Part shown: piece after piece, positions 54,932-63,905 of the stretch
How positions within the stretch are numbered: position 1 is the stretch's first letter
Layout: every line of letters begins with the position of its first letter
Origin: Dyella acidisoli
GTDB taxonomy: Bacteria; Pseudomonadota; Gammaproteobacteria; Xanthomonadales; Rhodanobacteraceae
Direction of reading: 5' to 3'
NCBI RefSeq assembly: GCF_030160295.1
Contig: NZ_BSOB01000016.1
Location: 1-64,000, forward strand
Length of the DNA: 64,000 nucleotides
Program-made: the position numbers and the translations under genes
The notes under the pieces: generated by a model
The model's database searches: none
What the model was told of the DNA's origin: nothing
The model's input: only the letters and a program-made list of their open reading frames with translations

Positions 54932-55855
54932 TCAACACTCTTTTGCCGCAACCGTCTCGGCAGACACCGTCCTTGCCGGTACACGCCGCTTCGTGTTGGC
55001 CAGGGCCACACCACCCACCGTGATCGCGCCGCCGACCAAGGTCAACCAGCCCGGCTGCTCGCCCAGCCATACCCAGCCGATCAACACCGCGATCGGCGGC
55101 GAGAAGTAGATGAAGCTGGATACCTGCGAAGCCGATGCGCGCCGCAACGCTGCGTTCCAGGTGAGATAGCCCACGAAAGTCGGTGCAATACCCAGCCACA
55201 CCAGCGCGGCGATGTGCGACCACGGCGCTACCACCAAAGCGTGCGGCAGCCCAAGACCGAACGGCGCTGCACCCAGCGTGCCGGCGATGAAAGCAAATGT
55301 AGTAACGCCGATCATGTCATTGCGCACGAACAGCGGCTTCTGTCCCACGAAAAAAATCGCCGAGGCAAGCACGCTCACCAGCACCAGTGCAGCCATCGGC
55401 TGGAAGCGCACTTCCTTGCCGCTGGTGAGCACCACCAGCACCACGCCGAACAACGCCACACCCAGGCCGATTGCGCTGCGCAGGCTGATGCGTTCGCCAA
55501 TCCAGAATGCGGACAGCGCGGCGGTTACGGCCGGCACCAGGGAGATCAGGATCGACGCCGTACCGCTGGCGATGCGTGTTTCCGCGTAGTTGAGGCACAG
55601 GTGGTAAACGGTAAGGCCGATCACGCCCAGCACGGCGAGCTGCAGCCAATCGCTACGCCGCGGCAGCGGCGAACGCCTGGCCAAAAGCAACATTACGAAA
55701 CACAGCGCACCGATGGCGAGCCGTGCTAGCGCCACTTCGCCCGGCGTGAACGAAGCCAGTGCATACGCGATGGCCGCATAGGCGGATGACCAGGTCAGTA
55801 GAGCAATAGCAATATAGGTAAGCGCACGCCCATCAAGGCGTTCAGAGGTATCCAT
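54932..55855 (-). CDS. EamA/DMT family transporter
   Basis: A 307-residue inner-membrane protein of the drug/metabolite transporter superfamily with ten hydrophobic segments in two homologous halves. It opens LTYIAIALLTWSSAYAAIA, with the EamA pattern VALARLAIGAL near residue 40 and a second repeat after about 160 (AIFFVGQKPLFVRNDMIG). It is divergent from the Lrp/AsnC gene, which likely regulates it; such pairs often export an amino acid. Substrate unknown. Confidence 0.92.
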   Translation of the reverse strand: MDTSERLDGRALTYIAIALLTWSSAYAAIAYALASFTPGEVALARLAIGALCFVMLLLARRSPLPRRSDWLQLAVLGVIGLTVYHLCLNYAETRIASGTASILISLVPAVTAALSAFWIGERISLRSAIGLGVALFGVVLVVLTSGKEVRFQPMAALVLVSVLASAIFFVGQKPLFVRNDMIGVTTFAFIAGTLGAAPFGLGLPHALVVAPWSHIAALVWLGIAPTFVGYLTWNAALRRASASQVSSFIYFSPPIAVLIGWVWLGEQPGWLTLVGGAITVGGVALANTKRRVPARTVSAETVAAKEC

Positions 55856-55974
55856 GGTCGATCCCGTTGGGGGCAGGAATAGTTGAAATCCTAGTCTTGA
55901 GCCCGCGACCGAGGAATAATGGATCCGAAGTCCTTCCGCATGTTTCGCTAACGATCAAAATATCTTTGACTCTT

Positions 55975-56475
55975 ATGACCTACGAATCGAAACCCGAATG
56001 GGATGGCAAGGATTGGCAGCTGCTCGAAGCCCTGCAACAGGATGCACGCATCGGTTACGCGGAACTGGGCCGCAAGGTGCGCCTTTCTGCTCCTGCCGTG
56101 GCTGAGCGCGTCAAGCGTCTTGAAGAAGCCGGCGTCATCACCGGCTATCGCGCCATGGTTGAGCCCAAGCGCATGGGCTTTGGCATCGAGGCGATGGTGC
56201 GATTGCGCTGCGACGGCGGCACGTGTTCGCGTATCGGCAAAGTGGTCGCGGATGTACCTGAGGTACTGGACTGCCGCCGCCTCGCCGGCGAGGATTCCGC
56301 CCTGCTGCGCGTCGTGGCAATGTCGATCGAGCATCTGCAGTCCGTGCTTGATCGCTTGCTGAAGCTCCATCCGAGTATCAGCACCACGACGCTGATCGTT
56401 TTGCAGACGCCGCATGCGAATCGCACCATCACGCGAAGCATGTGGGATATGGCCCGCGCGCTTTCTAACGACTGA
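55975..56475 (+). CDS. Lrp/AsnC family transcriptional regulator
   Basis: A 166-residue regulator with a winged helix (KDWQLLEALQQDARIGYAEL then SAPAVAERVKRLEEAG) and a RAM effector domain (about 70-150) with a C-D-G-G-T-C run. The start at 55975 is chosen for the family N-terminus; the frame opens earlier. It is divergent from the EamA gene with 119 bases between, and probably controls it in response to an amino acid. Downstream is a proline iminopeptidase on the same strand, 33 bases away. Confidence 0.92.
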   Translation: MTYESKPEWDGKDWQLLEALQQDARIGYAELGRKVRLSAPAVAERVKRLEEAGVITGYRAMVEPKRMGFGIEAMVRLRCDGGTCSRIGKVVADVPEVLDCRRLAGEDSALLRVVAMSIEHLQSVLDRLLKLHPSISTTTLIVLQTPHANRTITRSMWDMARALSND

Positions 56476-56508
56476 GCGCCACTTTCCAAACCAGGGACCC
56501 CAACTTTC

Positions 56509-57459
56509 ATGCGCACGATGTATCCCGAGATCGAGCCCTATCGCACGCATCGCATCGCGGTGGACAGCAGGCACACGCTTTACGTGGAAGAATGCGGCAA
56601 CCCGCAGGGGCTGCCGGTGATCTTTCTGCACGGCGGACCCGGCGCGGGCTTGTCTCCCTATCATCGACGCTTCTTTGATCCGGCGCGCTACCGCATCATC
56701 TTGTTCGATCAGCGCGGTGCGGGACGCTCTATACCTTTTGCCGATCTCACTGACAACACCACCTGGCATCTCGTTTCCGACATCGAAACCATTCGCGAAC
56801 AAATGAGTGTGGAGCGTTGGGTCGTGTTCGGCGGCTCGTGGGGTTCTACGCTGGCACTGGCTTATGCACAAACCCATCCGGAACGCGTGCTCGGCCTCGT
56901 CTTGCGCGGCATTTTTCTTTGCCGGCCGGAAGAAATCCGCTGGTATTACGAGGAAGGCGGTGCATCGTGGATTCTGCCTGAGAAATGGCAGCGCTATGTT
57001 TCAGCGATACCACCCGAAGAACGCGGCAACATGCTCGACGCCTACTGGAAACGCTTAACCAGCGACGACGAAAACACGCGACTGGCAGCAGCCACCGCCT
57101 GGGGCGCATGGGAGGGCGGCGGCATCACGCTGGAAGAAAGCCCCGAAACCGAAGCCAGTTTTGCCGCGCCTGAAGTCGCACTCAGCCTCGCCCGCATCGA
57201 AGCCCATTACTTCCGCAACCATGGCTTCTTCGAACCGGGCCAGTTGTTGCGTGACGCAAGCAAACTGCGGCACATCCCCACCACCATCGTGCATGGCCGC
57301 TACGACATCATCTGTCCGGTGAAGAACGCCGTCGACTTGGCCGCCGAATGGCCGGAAGCCGAGTTCCACGTAGTGGTCGCCGGGCACGCCGCATCGGAAC
57401 CCGCGATCGTGGACGTGCTCGTGCAGGCAACGGATCGGCTTGCCGATCGCTACGTTTGA
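56509..57459 (+). CDS. pip: Proline iminopeptidase
   Basis: A 316-residue alpha/beta-hydrolase (peptidase family S33) that removes N-terminal proline from peptides. It has the oxyanion motif FLHGGPGAGLSPYHRRFFD, DQRGAGRS, the nucleophile Ser in FGGSWGSTLALAYAQ and the Asp and His of the charge relay in VHGRYDIICPVKNA and VVAGHAASEP. Cytoplasmic by lack of signal. It could share a transcript with the Lrp-type regulator. A second ATG three codons on (57-like family start MYPEIEPY) is also possible. Confidence 0.95.
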   Translation: MRTMYPEIEPYRTHRIAVDSRHTLYVEECGNPQGLPVIFLHGGPGAGLSPYHRRFFDPARYRIILFDQRGAGRSIPFADLTDNTTWHLVSDIETIREQMSVERWVVFGGSWGSTLALAYAQTHPERVLGLVLRGIFLCRPEEIRWYYEEGGASWILPEKWQRYVSAIPPEERGNMLDAYWKRLTSDDENTRLAAATAWGAWEGGGITLEESPETEASFAAPEVALSLARIEAHYFRNHGFFEPGQLLRDASKLRHIPTTIVHGRYDIICPVKNAVDLAAEWPEAEFHVVVAGHAASEPAIVDVLVQATDRLADRYV

Positions 57460-57561
57460 CCCGAGCATCGCATCATGGCCAAGGACATCACCGTGTATGC
57501 GTGGCAACCATCTTCTGACTTATGGTCGCCAAGCCAACGCTGAGCGGGTGAACACAAGCAC

Positions 57562-57592
57562 CCACCTCCGCCACGGGCCAAGGCGGGGGTGG
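57562..57592. terminator. Hairpin between pip and M1 peptidase genes
   Basis: CCACCTCCGCC and GGCGGGGGTGG pair (one wobble) around a 9-base loop. No T-run. It may stop the pip transcript or form the leader of the next gene. Confidence 0.5.
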
Positions 57593-57636
57593 CGATGGCA
57601 TACTCGCCGCTCCCGATTCCCCATGGAAGCCGCACG

Positions 57637-59487
57637 ATGTCTCCGCTTCGTACCCTGGCCCTCGGCGCCCTGCTCCTGCCGGTGGCGGCCTATGCCAACG
57701 ATCCGTATTCCTATGCCCAGCCCGACGAGGTGCGCGTCAACCATCTCGATCTCAAGCTGAAGATCGACTTCCCGCAGAACAAGCTGGATGGCCAGGCCAC
57801 GCTGACGTTGGACTGGAAGGATCCCAAGGCCGATACCCTGGCGCTGGATACGCGCGATCTGAACATCGCCAGCGTCGAATCGATCGATACCAATGGCAAG
57901 CCATCGGCGCTGCAATACGCGCTGGCACCGCGCGACAAGCAGTTGGGCAGCAAGCTCACGATCCAGGCGCCGCAGCATCCACGCAAAGTGCGCATCGTCT
58001 ACAGCACGTCACCCGGCGCCACGGGCCTGCAATGGCTGCCACCTGCGCAGACGGCCGACAAGAAGCAGCCTTTCATGTTCTCGCAATCCGAATCCATCCA
58101 TGCGCGCTCCTGGGTGCCGCTGCAGGATTCACCAGCGATCCGCTTTACTTATGACGCCGAGGTGATCGCTCCCAAGGACACTCGCGTGTCGATGAGCGCA
58201 CCGAACGATCCAGTGCATGCGTTGAATGGTGATTTCAGTTTCAAGCAGACGCATCCGATTCCGTCTTACCTGTTGGCGATTACGGCGGGTGATCTGTCCG
58301 TGAAGCAAACCGGTCCGCGCTCGGCCGTCTACGCGGAGCCTTCCGTCGTAGGCAAGGCAGCACACGAGTTCGAAGACACAGAGAAGATGATCAAGACCGC
58401 GGAGCAGCTCTACGGTCCGTACCGCTGGGGCCGCTACGACTTGCTGGTGCTGCCGCCGAGCTTTCCTTACGGCGGCATGGAAAACCCGAACATGACCTTC
58501 GCGACGCCGACGGTACTGGTGGGCGACAAGAGCCTGGTTTCGCTGGTGGCGCATGAGCTGGCGCACTCCTGGTCGGGCAACTTGGTGACGGCTGCATCGT
58601 GGCGCGACATCTGGCTCAACGAAGGTGTAACCACATACGTGCAAGGCCGCATCACCGAGGCGCTGTATGGCAAGCGTCAGGCGGATGAGGAAACGCTGCT
58701 GGACGTCCACACACTGCAACGCGAAGTCGGCAAGCTACCGGCGAATGCACAACGATTGGCACCGCCGCCAGGGGACATCGATGCGGACGACACGCTTTCC
58801 GACGTCGCCTACAACAAGGGTTCGTGGTTTCTGCGCACACTTGAGCAGCGCTTCGGTCGTGACACCTTCGACAATTATCTGAAGGGCTATTTCAATCACT
58901 TCGCTTTCCAGAGCATCACCACCGAACAGATGCTCGATTACTTGAAGCCGAACCTGATCGACAAATATCCCGGCAAGATGAGCTGGGACGAAGTGAAGGA
59001 ATGGGTGTACGACGCTGGCATTCCCAAAAACGCGCCGATTCCCGATTCGCCGCGCTTCGACGCCATCGACAAAGAACGCACTGCTTTCCTCGGCGGCACA
59101 TTGACCGCCGAAAAGCTCGACGCAAAGGATTGGAACACACAGGAATGGATGTACTTCCTCGACGGTATGCCGGACGCGCCTGCGCTGGACAAGATGCAGC
59201 AACTCGACACGGCCTGGCATCTCACCGGCACACCCAATGCCGAAATCGGCATGCGCTGGTATGTGCATGCCATCGGCGCCGGCGACAAGGCTGCGTGGCC
59301 CGCCGCAGCGGAACATATGACGCGTATCGGCCGTCTGTACCTGACCATGCCGGTCTATCGTGCATTGAGCAAAACGCCGGATGGTTTGGCGTTTGCCCAG
59401 CAGGTTTATAACAAGGCGAAGAGCGGTTATCACCCGTTGACGCAGCAGGCGGTGGAAGCGCAGTTTGCGAAGGCTGGAAAACACTAG
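57637..59487 (+). CDS. M1 family metallopeptidase (aminopeptidase N-like)
   Basis: A 616-residue exported zinc aminopeptidase. Signal peptide MSPLRTLALGALLLPVAAYA, then an N-terminal beta domain (about 30-215), the exopeptidase motif GGMEN (279-283) and the zinc motif HELAHSWSGNL with His306, His310 and Glu329 (HEXXH-x18-E). A leukotriene-A4 hydrolase-type C-terminal helical domain follows after about 480. It cuts single amino acids from peptide N-termini, probably in the periplasm. The start at 57637 is set by the signal peptide. It is convergent with nothing; the hydrolase gene follows on the same strand. Confidence 0.94.
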   Translation: MSPLRTLALGALLLPVAAYANDPYSYAQPDEVRVNHLDLKLKIDFPQNKLDGQATLTLDWKDPKADTLALDTRDLNIASVESIDTNGKPSALQYALAPRDKQLGSKLTIQAPQHPRKVRIVYSTSPGATGLQWLPPAQTADKKQPFMFSQSESIHARSWVPLQDSPAIRFTYDAEVIAPKDTRVSMSAPNDPVHALNGDFSFKQTHPIPSYLLAITAGDLSVKQTGPRSAVYAEPSVVGKAAHEFEDTEKMIKTAEQLYGPYRWGRYDLLVLPPSFPYGGMENPNMTFATPTVLVGDKSLVSLVAHELAHSWSGNLVTAASWRDIWLNEGVTTYVQGRITEALYGKRQADEETLLDVHTLQREVGKLPANAQRLAPPPGDIDADDTLSDVAYNKGSWFLRTLEQRFGRDTFDNYLKGYFNHFAFQSITTEQMLDYLKPNLIDKYPGKMSWDEVKEWVYDAGIPKNAPIPDSPRFDAIDKERTAFLGGTLTAEKLDAKDWNTQEWMYFLDGMPDAPALDKMQQLDTAWHLTGTPNAEIGMRWYVHAIGAGDKAAWPAAAEHMTRIGRLYLTMPVYRALSKTPDGLAFAQQVYNKAKSGYHPLTQQAVEAQFAKAGKH

Positions 59488-59517
59488 CGCTCGGCTCAAA
59501 CTTGCCGTAGTCAACTT

Positions 59518-59633
59518 CCTCCCTGCGTGTAGTAGGGAGTGTCGGGTGGGGCGAAGCAACCTCGCGATGAATTCAACATTACGACAAGCTCAAACAACCC
59601 CACCCCAGCCCTCCCCTGCCAAGCAGGGGAGGG
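59518..59633. repeat. CCCTCCCC palindromes before the hydrolase gene
   Basis: CCCTCCCCTGC (59609-59619) and GCAGGGGAGGG (59623-59633) pair perfectly around CAA. A smaller CTCCCT...AGGGAG dyad lies at about 59518-59540. The same kind of sequence occurs at 16609 and near 63870. Confidence 0.75.
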
Positions 59634-59664
59634 AGCAACGTCTCGCATTGCTTGGAAAAAACCA

Positions 59665-60645
59665 ATGAATACCAGCTCCACCCGCCCCCTCTGGCAACGC
59701 TTGCTGATCCGCCGCTTGAAGTTCCTCGGCATCCTCGCCGCGCTGATCATCGTGGTGCTGGGCGGCAGCTATGCCTTCGCGCCGCAATGGCTGCTTCAGG
59801 CCAAGACCTGGCATGAAGTGATGAATGCGCAACTGGAAAAGCGCGCAGTGCAAGCCGGCGATACGCGTTGGGTGTACTACGAAGGCGGCCAGGGCCCGAC
59901 CATCGTACTGGTGCATGGTTTCGCCGCACGCAAGGAGGTGTGGCTGAAGGTGGCGCCGCTGCTCACCGCGCATTTCCACGTGGTGATCCCCGACCTGCCC
60001 GGCTGGGGTGAGTCTTCGCGCAATCCTGGCGCTAGCTACAACATCGACAACCAGGCTGATCGCCTGAACGATTTCATCCAGACATTGCACCTGCAACATG
60101 CATTGATCGTTGGTCATTCGATGGGTGGTGCCATTGCCGGCACGTACGCAGCCGAACACCCGCAAGACGTAGCGCAGCTGGCATTGATCGATTCTTTCGG
60201 CCTGCAGTTCAAGGAGAACGCATTCGCCAAGGAAGCCATGAGCGGCAAGGATCCATTCGTCTACGACGACCGTGCCGGTTTCGCGCGTGCCAATGCCTGG
60301 GCCTTCGAGAAGGTGCCTAATATTCCCGGGCGCTTCATTGACGTATTCGTGCAAGACAACGTCAAGAACCGCGCCTTCATCGACAATACCTTCAATGAGC
60401 TGCGCGAAAATTCACAGGTGCTCTCGCTACAGACGCGGCTCGACAAGCTCACCATGCCGGTGCTCGGCATGTGGTGCCATGACGACAAGATCATCGATAT
60501 TTCCGCATTGGAAAGCCTGCGCAGCGGCCTCGCGCATGCACCATCGATCAGCACCAGCATTATGAATGGTTGCAACCACATGCCGCAGATGGAAAAACCC
60601 GAAGCATTCGCGCAGGTGCTGACCAGCTTCATGCTGGCGCATTGA
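59665..60645 (+). CDS. Alpha/beta hydrolase, membrane-anchored
   Basis: A 326-residue alpha/beta-hydrolase with one N-terminal membrane segment (about 20-38). The core shows VLVHGFAARKEVWLKVAPLL, DLPGWGES, the nucleophile elbow VGHSMGGAIAGTYAAEHP, the acid in GMWCHDDKIID and the His in GCNHMPQMEKP. It resembles bacterial lipases/esterases of the triacylglycerol-lipase-like type. The start at 59665 avoids the repeat that lies in the upstream open frame. The GFA gene starts 4 bases after its stop region. Confidence 0.9.
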   Translation: MNTSSTRPLWQRLLIRRLKFLGILAALIIVVLGGSYAFAPQWLLQAKTWHEVMNAQLEKRAVQAGDTRWVYYEGGQGPTIVLVHGFAARKEVWLKVAPLLTAHFHVVIPDLPGWGESSRNPGASYNIDNQADRLNDFIQTLHLQHALIVGHSMGGAIAGTYAAEHPQDVAQLALIDSFGLQFKENAFAKEAMSGKDPFVYDDRAGFARANAWAFEKVPNIPGRFIDVFVQDNVKNRAFIDNTFNELRENSQVLSLQTRLDKLTMPVLGMWCHDDKIIDISALESLRSGLAHAPSISTSIMNGCNHMPQMEKPEAFAQVLTSFMLAH

Positions 60646-60648
60646 TCA

Positions 60649-61056
60649 ATGGCAGCGCCAATGCAAGCATTCGAAGGTTCCTGTCACTGCGGAGCGGTTC
60701 GTTTTCACATAACGGCAGTCGTTACGGAGCTGACAACCTGCGATTGTTCGTTATGCAAAATGCGCAACGCATTGATGCTCAAGGTGCCGGAGCATGCCCT
60801 GACAATACGGCAAGGCGAGCACGCGCTCACGCTGTATCAATGGAATACGCATCGTGCCAAGCACTATTTTTGCAAGCACTGTGGCATCTACGTGTTTCAT
60901 CGTAAACGCGCTGCACCCGATCATTTCGGTGTCAACGTGTTCTGCTTAGAAGGGTTCGATCCGGCTTCGGTATCTGTGCGTGCCACCGAAGGCGCCAGCA
61001 TGACCATCGAGGATCCTGCCGCACGTCCCGAATGGCCGGGTCCTCGTCAAATGTAA
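60649..61056 (+). CDS. GFA family protein (glutathione-dependent formaldehyde-activating-like)
   Basis: A 135-residue zinc protein with the GFA Cys pattern: C-H-C (12-14), C-D-C-S-L-C (31-36) and C-K-H-C (75-78). Segment order (GSCHCGAVRF, TTCDCSLCKMRN, HYFCKHCGIYVFHRK) matches the Mss4-like GFA fold. The founding member adds formaldehyde to glutathione; most others, this one likely too, lack a proven reaction. It is 3 bases from the hydrolase stop, so co-transcribed. A hairpin overlaps its stop codon. Confidence 0.9.
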   Translation: MAAPMQAFEGSCHCGAVRFHITAVVTELTTCDCSLCKMRNALMLKVPEHALTIRQGEHALTLYQWNTHRAKHYFCKHCGIYVFHRKRAAPDHFGVNVFCLEGFDPASVSVRATEGASMTIEDPAARPEWPGPRQM

Positions 61057-61090
61057 GTCAGGGTGAAAATCGCACCTCGCCCTGACTTAC
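61053..61090 (+). terminator. Hairpin at the GFA gene stop
   Basis: GTAAGTCAGGG and CCCTGACTTAC pair perfectly (11 bp). The stem includes the stop codon, and a weak T-containing stretch (ATTGTTAT) follows. Confidence 0.6.
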
Positions 61091-61147
61091 ATTGTTATCG
61101 CATGACGTTACTGTCTCATATGTGCAAGGCGCTGGGCCGCAACCCGC

Positions 61148-61873
61148 TTAACCAGCCAGCTTGGACGACGCCATTTCTTCGGTAAAGCGCTGAGAGCGGA
61201 TGCCTTTGCTGTCGTAGTATTCCTCGACCGACTTCACGAAGCGCTTTTGCTCTGGCACATACCAGAATGCCTTGTAGAGCCGACCGCTGATGGTGCGCGG
61301 TGTCACACGCACATTTTGTGAGGCCATCGTGACATCGCCGGGCGTCACCACAGCGCCAGAACCGTGGACAATGGCGGGAGCCAGCACAGCCGTCCACTGA
61401 CCTTCAGCCTCGATCTTTATGGCTTTGAACTTGCCTGCCGGCACTTGCACGTCTTCCCATCCCCTTACGACATAGTCGTTGTGGAAGGTTTCACGAGTAT
61501 GCGCCCGGTTGGGATTCATCTCGGCATAGTCCACCGTCCATTTCTTGCCTTCCCGCAAAGGAAACGCAAGCGGGCGATTGACGATTTCCTGCGTGCCGTT
61601 GATGTCGCGCGAACGGCTCCAATCTTTACCAACAATCTTTTCAACGGGCGCCTGTGCAGAGCCATCCTCCTTGACGCTAATCAACATGTCGTCGCTATCG
61701 ACGCGTTCGACAGTAACAATCTGGTCTTTACGACTGAATCCTTGCTGCCCGGTTTCCACCGTGTCGGTAAACACCCAGCTGTCACCCGCCCTCAACGGCG
61801 GCACATCGACCGATTGGGCGTAAACCGAGCCTCCGCACAAACCAAGCATTGCAACCAACAACCGTCTATACAT
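61148..61873 (-). CDS. Uncharacterised exported protein
   Basis: A 241-residue protein with a signal peptide (MYRRLLVAMLGLCGGSVYAQ). The mature part is beta-rich and reads like a DUF3108-type periplasmic protein, as in AGDSWVFTDTVETG, PLREGKKWTVDYAEMNPN, the segment VQVPAGKFKAIKIEAEGQW and FWYVPEQKRFVKSVEEYYD. That resemblance is by pattern only. GGGGAAGG with 3-base spacing precedes ATG 61873. No operon partner is clear. Confidence 0.78.
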   Translation of the reverse strand: MYRRLLVAMLGLCGGSVYAQSVDVPPLRAGDSWVFTDTVETGQQGFSRKDQIVTVERVDSDDMLISVKEDGSAQAPVEKIVGKDWSRSRDINGTQEIVNRPLAFPLREGKKWTVDYAEMNPNRAHTRETFHNDYVVRGWEDVQVPAGKFKAIKIEAEGQWTAVLAPAIVHGSGAVVTPGDVTMASQNVRVTPRTISGRLYKAFWYVPEQKRFVKSVEEYYDSKGIRSQRFTEEMASSKLAG

Positions 61874-62015
61874 TTGCCTTCCCCTGGTTTTTGTAACTAA
61901 GGAAAGTCTATTGAACTGTCCAAGGCTGGGGAAGCATAAGACTGCTCGCAAGCGCAATCGCAAATCTTTACGGGAGCCTCTGCGAGAAAGGGCGCAATCT
62001 GCAGCCGTCACGAAT

Positions 62016-62594
62016 TCAAAGCACCCATGGCACAAGCGCTTTGACGTGTTCCATATAGTGACGATATTGATTGCCGAACAATTCGCACAGCCATTGCTCT
62101 TCGAGCCGAAGCTTGCGCCAGAACGCGATCGCCAAGATCGCAGTGCCAAGCAGTACACGCCATTCGCCGATGGCAAGCCCGTTGCCGAAATAGGCGAGCA
62201 GCAGACCGGTGTAAATCGGATGCCGCACGAAACGATAGGGACCGCGCATGATCAGCTCGTGATCCTGCTTGAGCTGCACGATGCCGCTCCAGTTTCGCCC
62301 TAGCACCACGCGCGCCCAGCAGGTGAGAGCCAAGCCTATTAAGGTGAGACCGAACCCCAGCCATGCGATCCATGCCTGATCCGGCACGAAGCGTTCGTTG
62401 AGGAACGTGCGATCGAGCCCAGCAAATCCGCGCAACAAGAGCACAGCCAGCATGAGGAGCAATATGTGCCGACTCCAGCGCGAACTGTATGACTCGACGC
62501 GGGCCGCGGCTTTGACACGCAACGCACTGATGCCCCAATAGGCAAGCCACAGCATCCACACGGCGACGAACAGCTGATCGAGCGATGGCGACAT
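62016..62594 (-). CDS. Isoprenylcysteine carboxyl methyltransferase (ICMT) family membrane protein
   Basis: A 192-residue integral membrane methyltransferase-like protein with four to five hydrophobic segments. The conserved C-terminal part is LIMRGPYRFVRHPIYTGLL, then a Glu after the last segment (RLEEQWLCELFGNQYRHYME). The family binds SAM with this part. In bacteria its substrate is mostly unknown. It follows the YCII gene by 6 bases, so an operon with it is likely. Confidence 0.9.
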   Translation of the reverse strand: MSPSLDQLFVAVWMLWLAYWGISALRVKAAARVESYSSRWSRHILLLMLAVLLLRGFAGLDRTFLNERFVPDQAWIAWLGFGLTLIGLALTCWARVVLGRNWSGIVQLKQDHELIMRGPYRFVRHPIYTGLLLAYFGNGLAIGEWRVLLGTAILAIAFWRKLRLEEQWLCELFGNQYRHYMEHVKALVPWVL

Positions 62595-62600
62595 CGTCGC

Positions 62601-62903
62601 TTAACCCTGTTGCGGCAACACGGCCCGCATTGGGTGAAATTCGAAGCGAAAGCCTCGTTGAGCCTTCATGACCGGATCGTCATCGATCAGCGGCGCAGGT
62701 TCCGCACCGTCCGGCAACTGCATGACGAGAATGCCATAGGCTTCCGTAGGGTCCATCACCGGCCCGAACACGACGACATGCCCTTTGCCCATCTGCTCGC
62801 GCCAATAATCCGCATGCGCTTTCATCAGCACCATTTCCTCCGGCGTGATGTCGGCGGGAAACGTAGCGCGGGGGCTGTGCAACTTGCAGAAGAAATAGTG
62901 CAT
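62601..62903 (-). CDS. YCII-related protein
   Basis: A 100-residue YCII/YciI-type small protein, a ferredoxin-like alpha+beta fold. The family core is visible as YFFCKLHSPRATFPADI, HADYWREQMGKGHVVVFGPV and DPTEAYGILVMQLP, with the conserved His-Asp pair near residues 30-60. Enzyme function is unproven for most members. ATG 62903 has a fair site; the ICMT gene follows. Confidence 0.88.
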   Translation of the reverse strand: MHYFFCKLHSPRATFPADITPEEMVLMKAHADYWREQMGKGHVVVFGPVMDPTEAYGILVMQLPDGAEPAPLIDDDPVMKAQRGFRFEFHPMRAVLPQQG

Positions 62904-62949
62904 GCCATTTATCCTGAAAATGCGTTGCGCCGCGTCGACGGGCTGATCG

Positions 62950-63717
62950 TCAATCGGCGACGTCGGCGATCAACCTGTCCAGCTCAGCTTTCAACAATGC
63001 GCCGTTCTGACGCAGCCAGTCGCGTTGTTCGCGCCAGTCCGGAAAAATCGATTCCACGTGCGCCCAAAAACGCGGCGAGTGGTTGCGCACTTTCAAATGG
63101 CACAACTCATGCGCCAGGACGTAACGCAGCGCTGCCGGTGGCGCGAGTGCGAGTGCAAGATCCAGATTGATGCGATCGCGCGTATCGAGGCTGCCCCACA
63201 GGCTCTTCATCGGGCGGATGCGCAGTGCCGTCGGTGCGAGGCCAAGCTGCGGTACGTAACCAGCAAGCCAGCGAGATACGTCGCGGCGAATCTGCGTTTC
63301 GAAATACGAAGCAAGCAAACCACGCGCGACCGGCAATGCCCGACTATTCGGGCGCGGAATCTCCAGCGTGATGCCACTTTCCTGGGCCACCACGCGGGGA
63401 TACGCGCCTTCCGCCCAATCCAGCACCGTGGTTTCACCGCGCAGGGGAAATTCGATCGACGTGCCGACACGCAATGGCGGCAACGGCTCGATGACCAGAT
63501 TCAGCTCGCCGAGTTTCCGCTCCAGCCAATCGGCGTTGTGACGCAAAAACGCGTTCACCTGCGAAGGGTGCGTCCCTTGCGGGTAAGTGACGCGCGCACC
63601 CTTCGTCGACACCGTCAGACGCAATCGTCGCGCCCGCGGATGCGAAGCTTTGAGCACACGAATGGTGTTGCCGCTGGGTGTTGCCAACTCCAGCCAGTCG
63701 CCGTCGAGATACGCCAT
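62950..63717 (-). CDS. YgjP-like (DUF45) metallopeptidase
   Basis: A 255-residue protein of the YgjP/M48-like DUF45 group. The zinc motif is HELCHLKVRNHSPRFW (His203, Glu204, His207 and a third His213), and the preceding segment RIRPMKSLWGSLDTRDRINL is characteristic. Members are predicted to cut proteins; one archaeal and bacterial group is linked to type I restriction neighbours, but none is seen here. The start at 63717 is used because AAAGG then has 7-base spacing and the frame begins only 18 bases earlier. Confidence 0.9.
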   Translation of the reverse strand: MAYLDGDWLELATPSGNTIRVLKASHPRARRLRLTVSTKGARVTYPQGTHPSQVNAFLRHNADWLERKLGELNLVIEPLPPLRVGTSIEFPLRGETTVLDWAEGAYPRVVAQESGITLEIPRPNSRALPVARGLLASYFETQIRRDVSRWLAGYVPQLGLAPTALRIRPMKSLWGSLDTRDRINLDLALALAPPAALRYVLAHELCHLKVRNHSPRFWAHVESIFPDWREQRDWLRQNGALLKAELDRLIADVAD

Positions 63718-63867
63718 GGTCCTGCCTTTCAACACTGCCCCCAGGGCCGCGGGGATGGCCTGGGCACAGGCAGAATGTGGGGTGCCGGGGCTTCGCGCAA
63801 GGGCTTTTTTACCCGATCTGCGGGAAGCGCGATCTGGTGCGCGTCTCAGGGGGCATGGGACGGTTTC

Positions 63868-63905
63868 TACCCCCCCTCCCCTCCGGGGAGAGGGCTGGGG
63901 TGAGG
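63868..63905. repeat. CCCCTCACCC palindrome at the window end
   Basis: CTCCCC and GGGGAG pair closely around TCC, inside a longer CCCCCTCCCC...GGCTGGGGTGAGGGG unit. The last bases of the window (ACCCCCTCACCC) begin another one. The rest of 63718-64000 shows no gene on inspection. Confidence 0.6.
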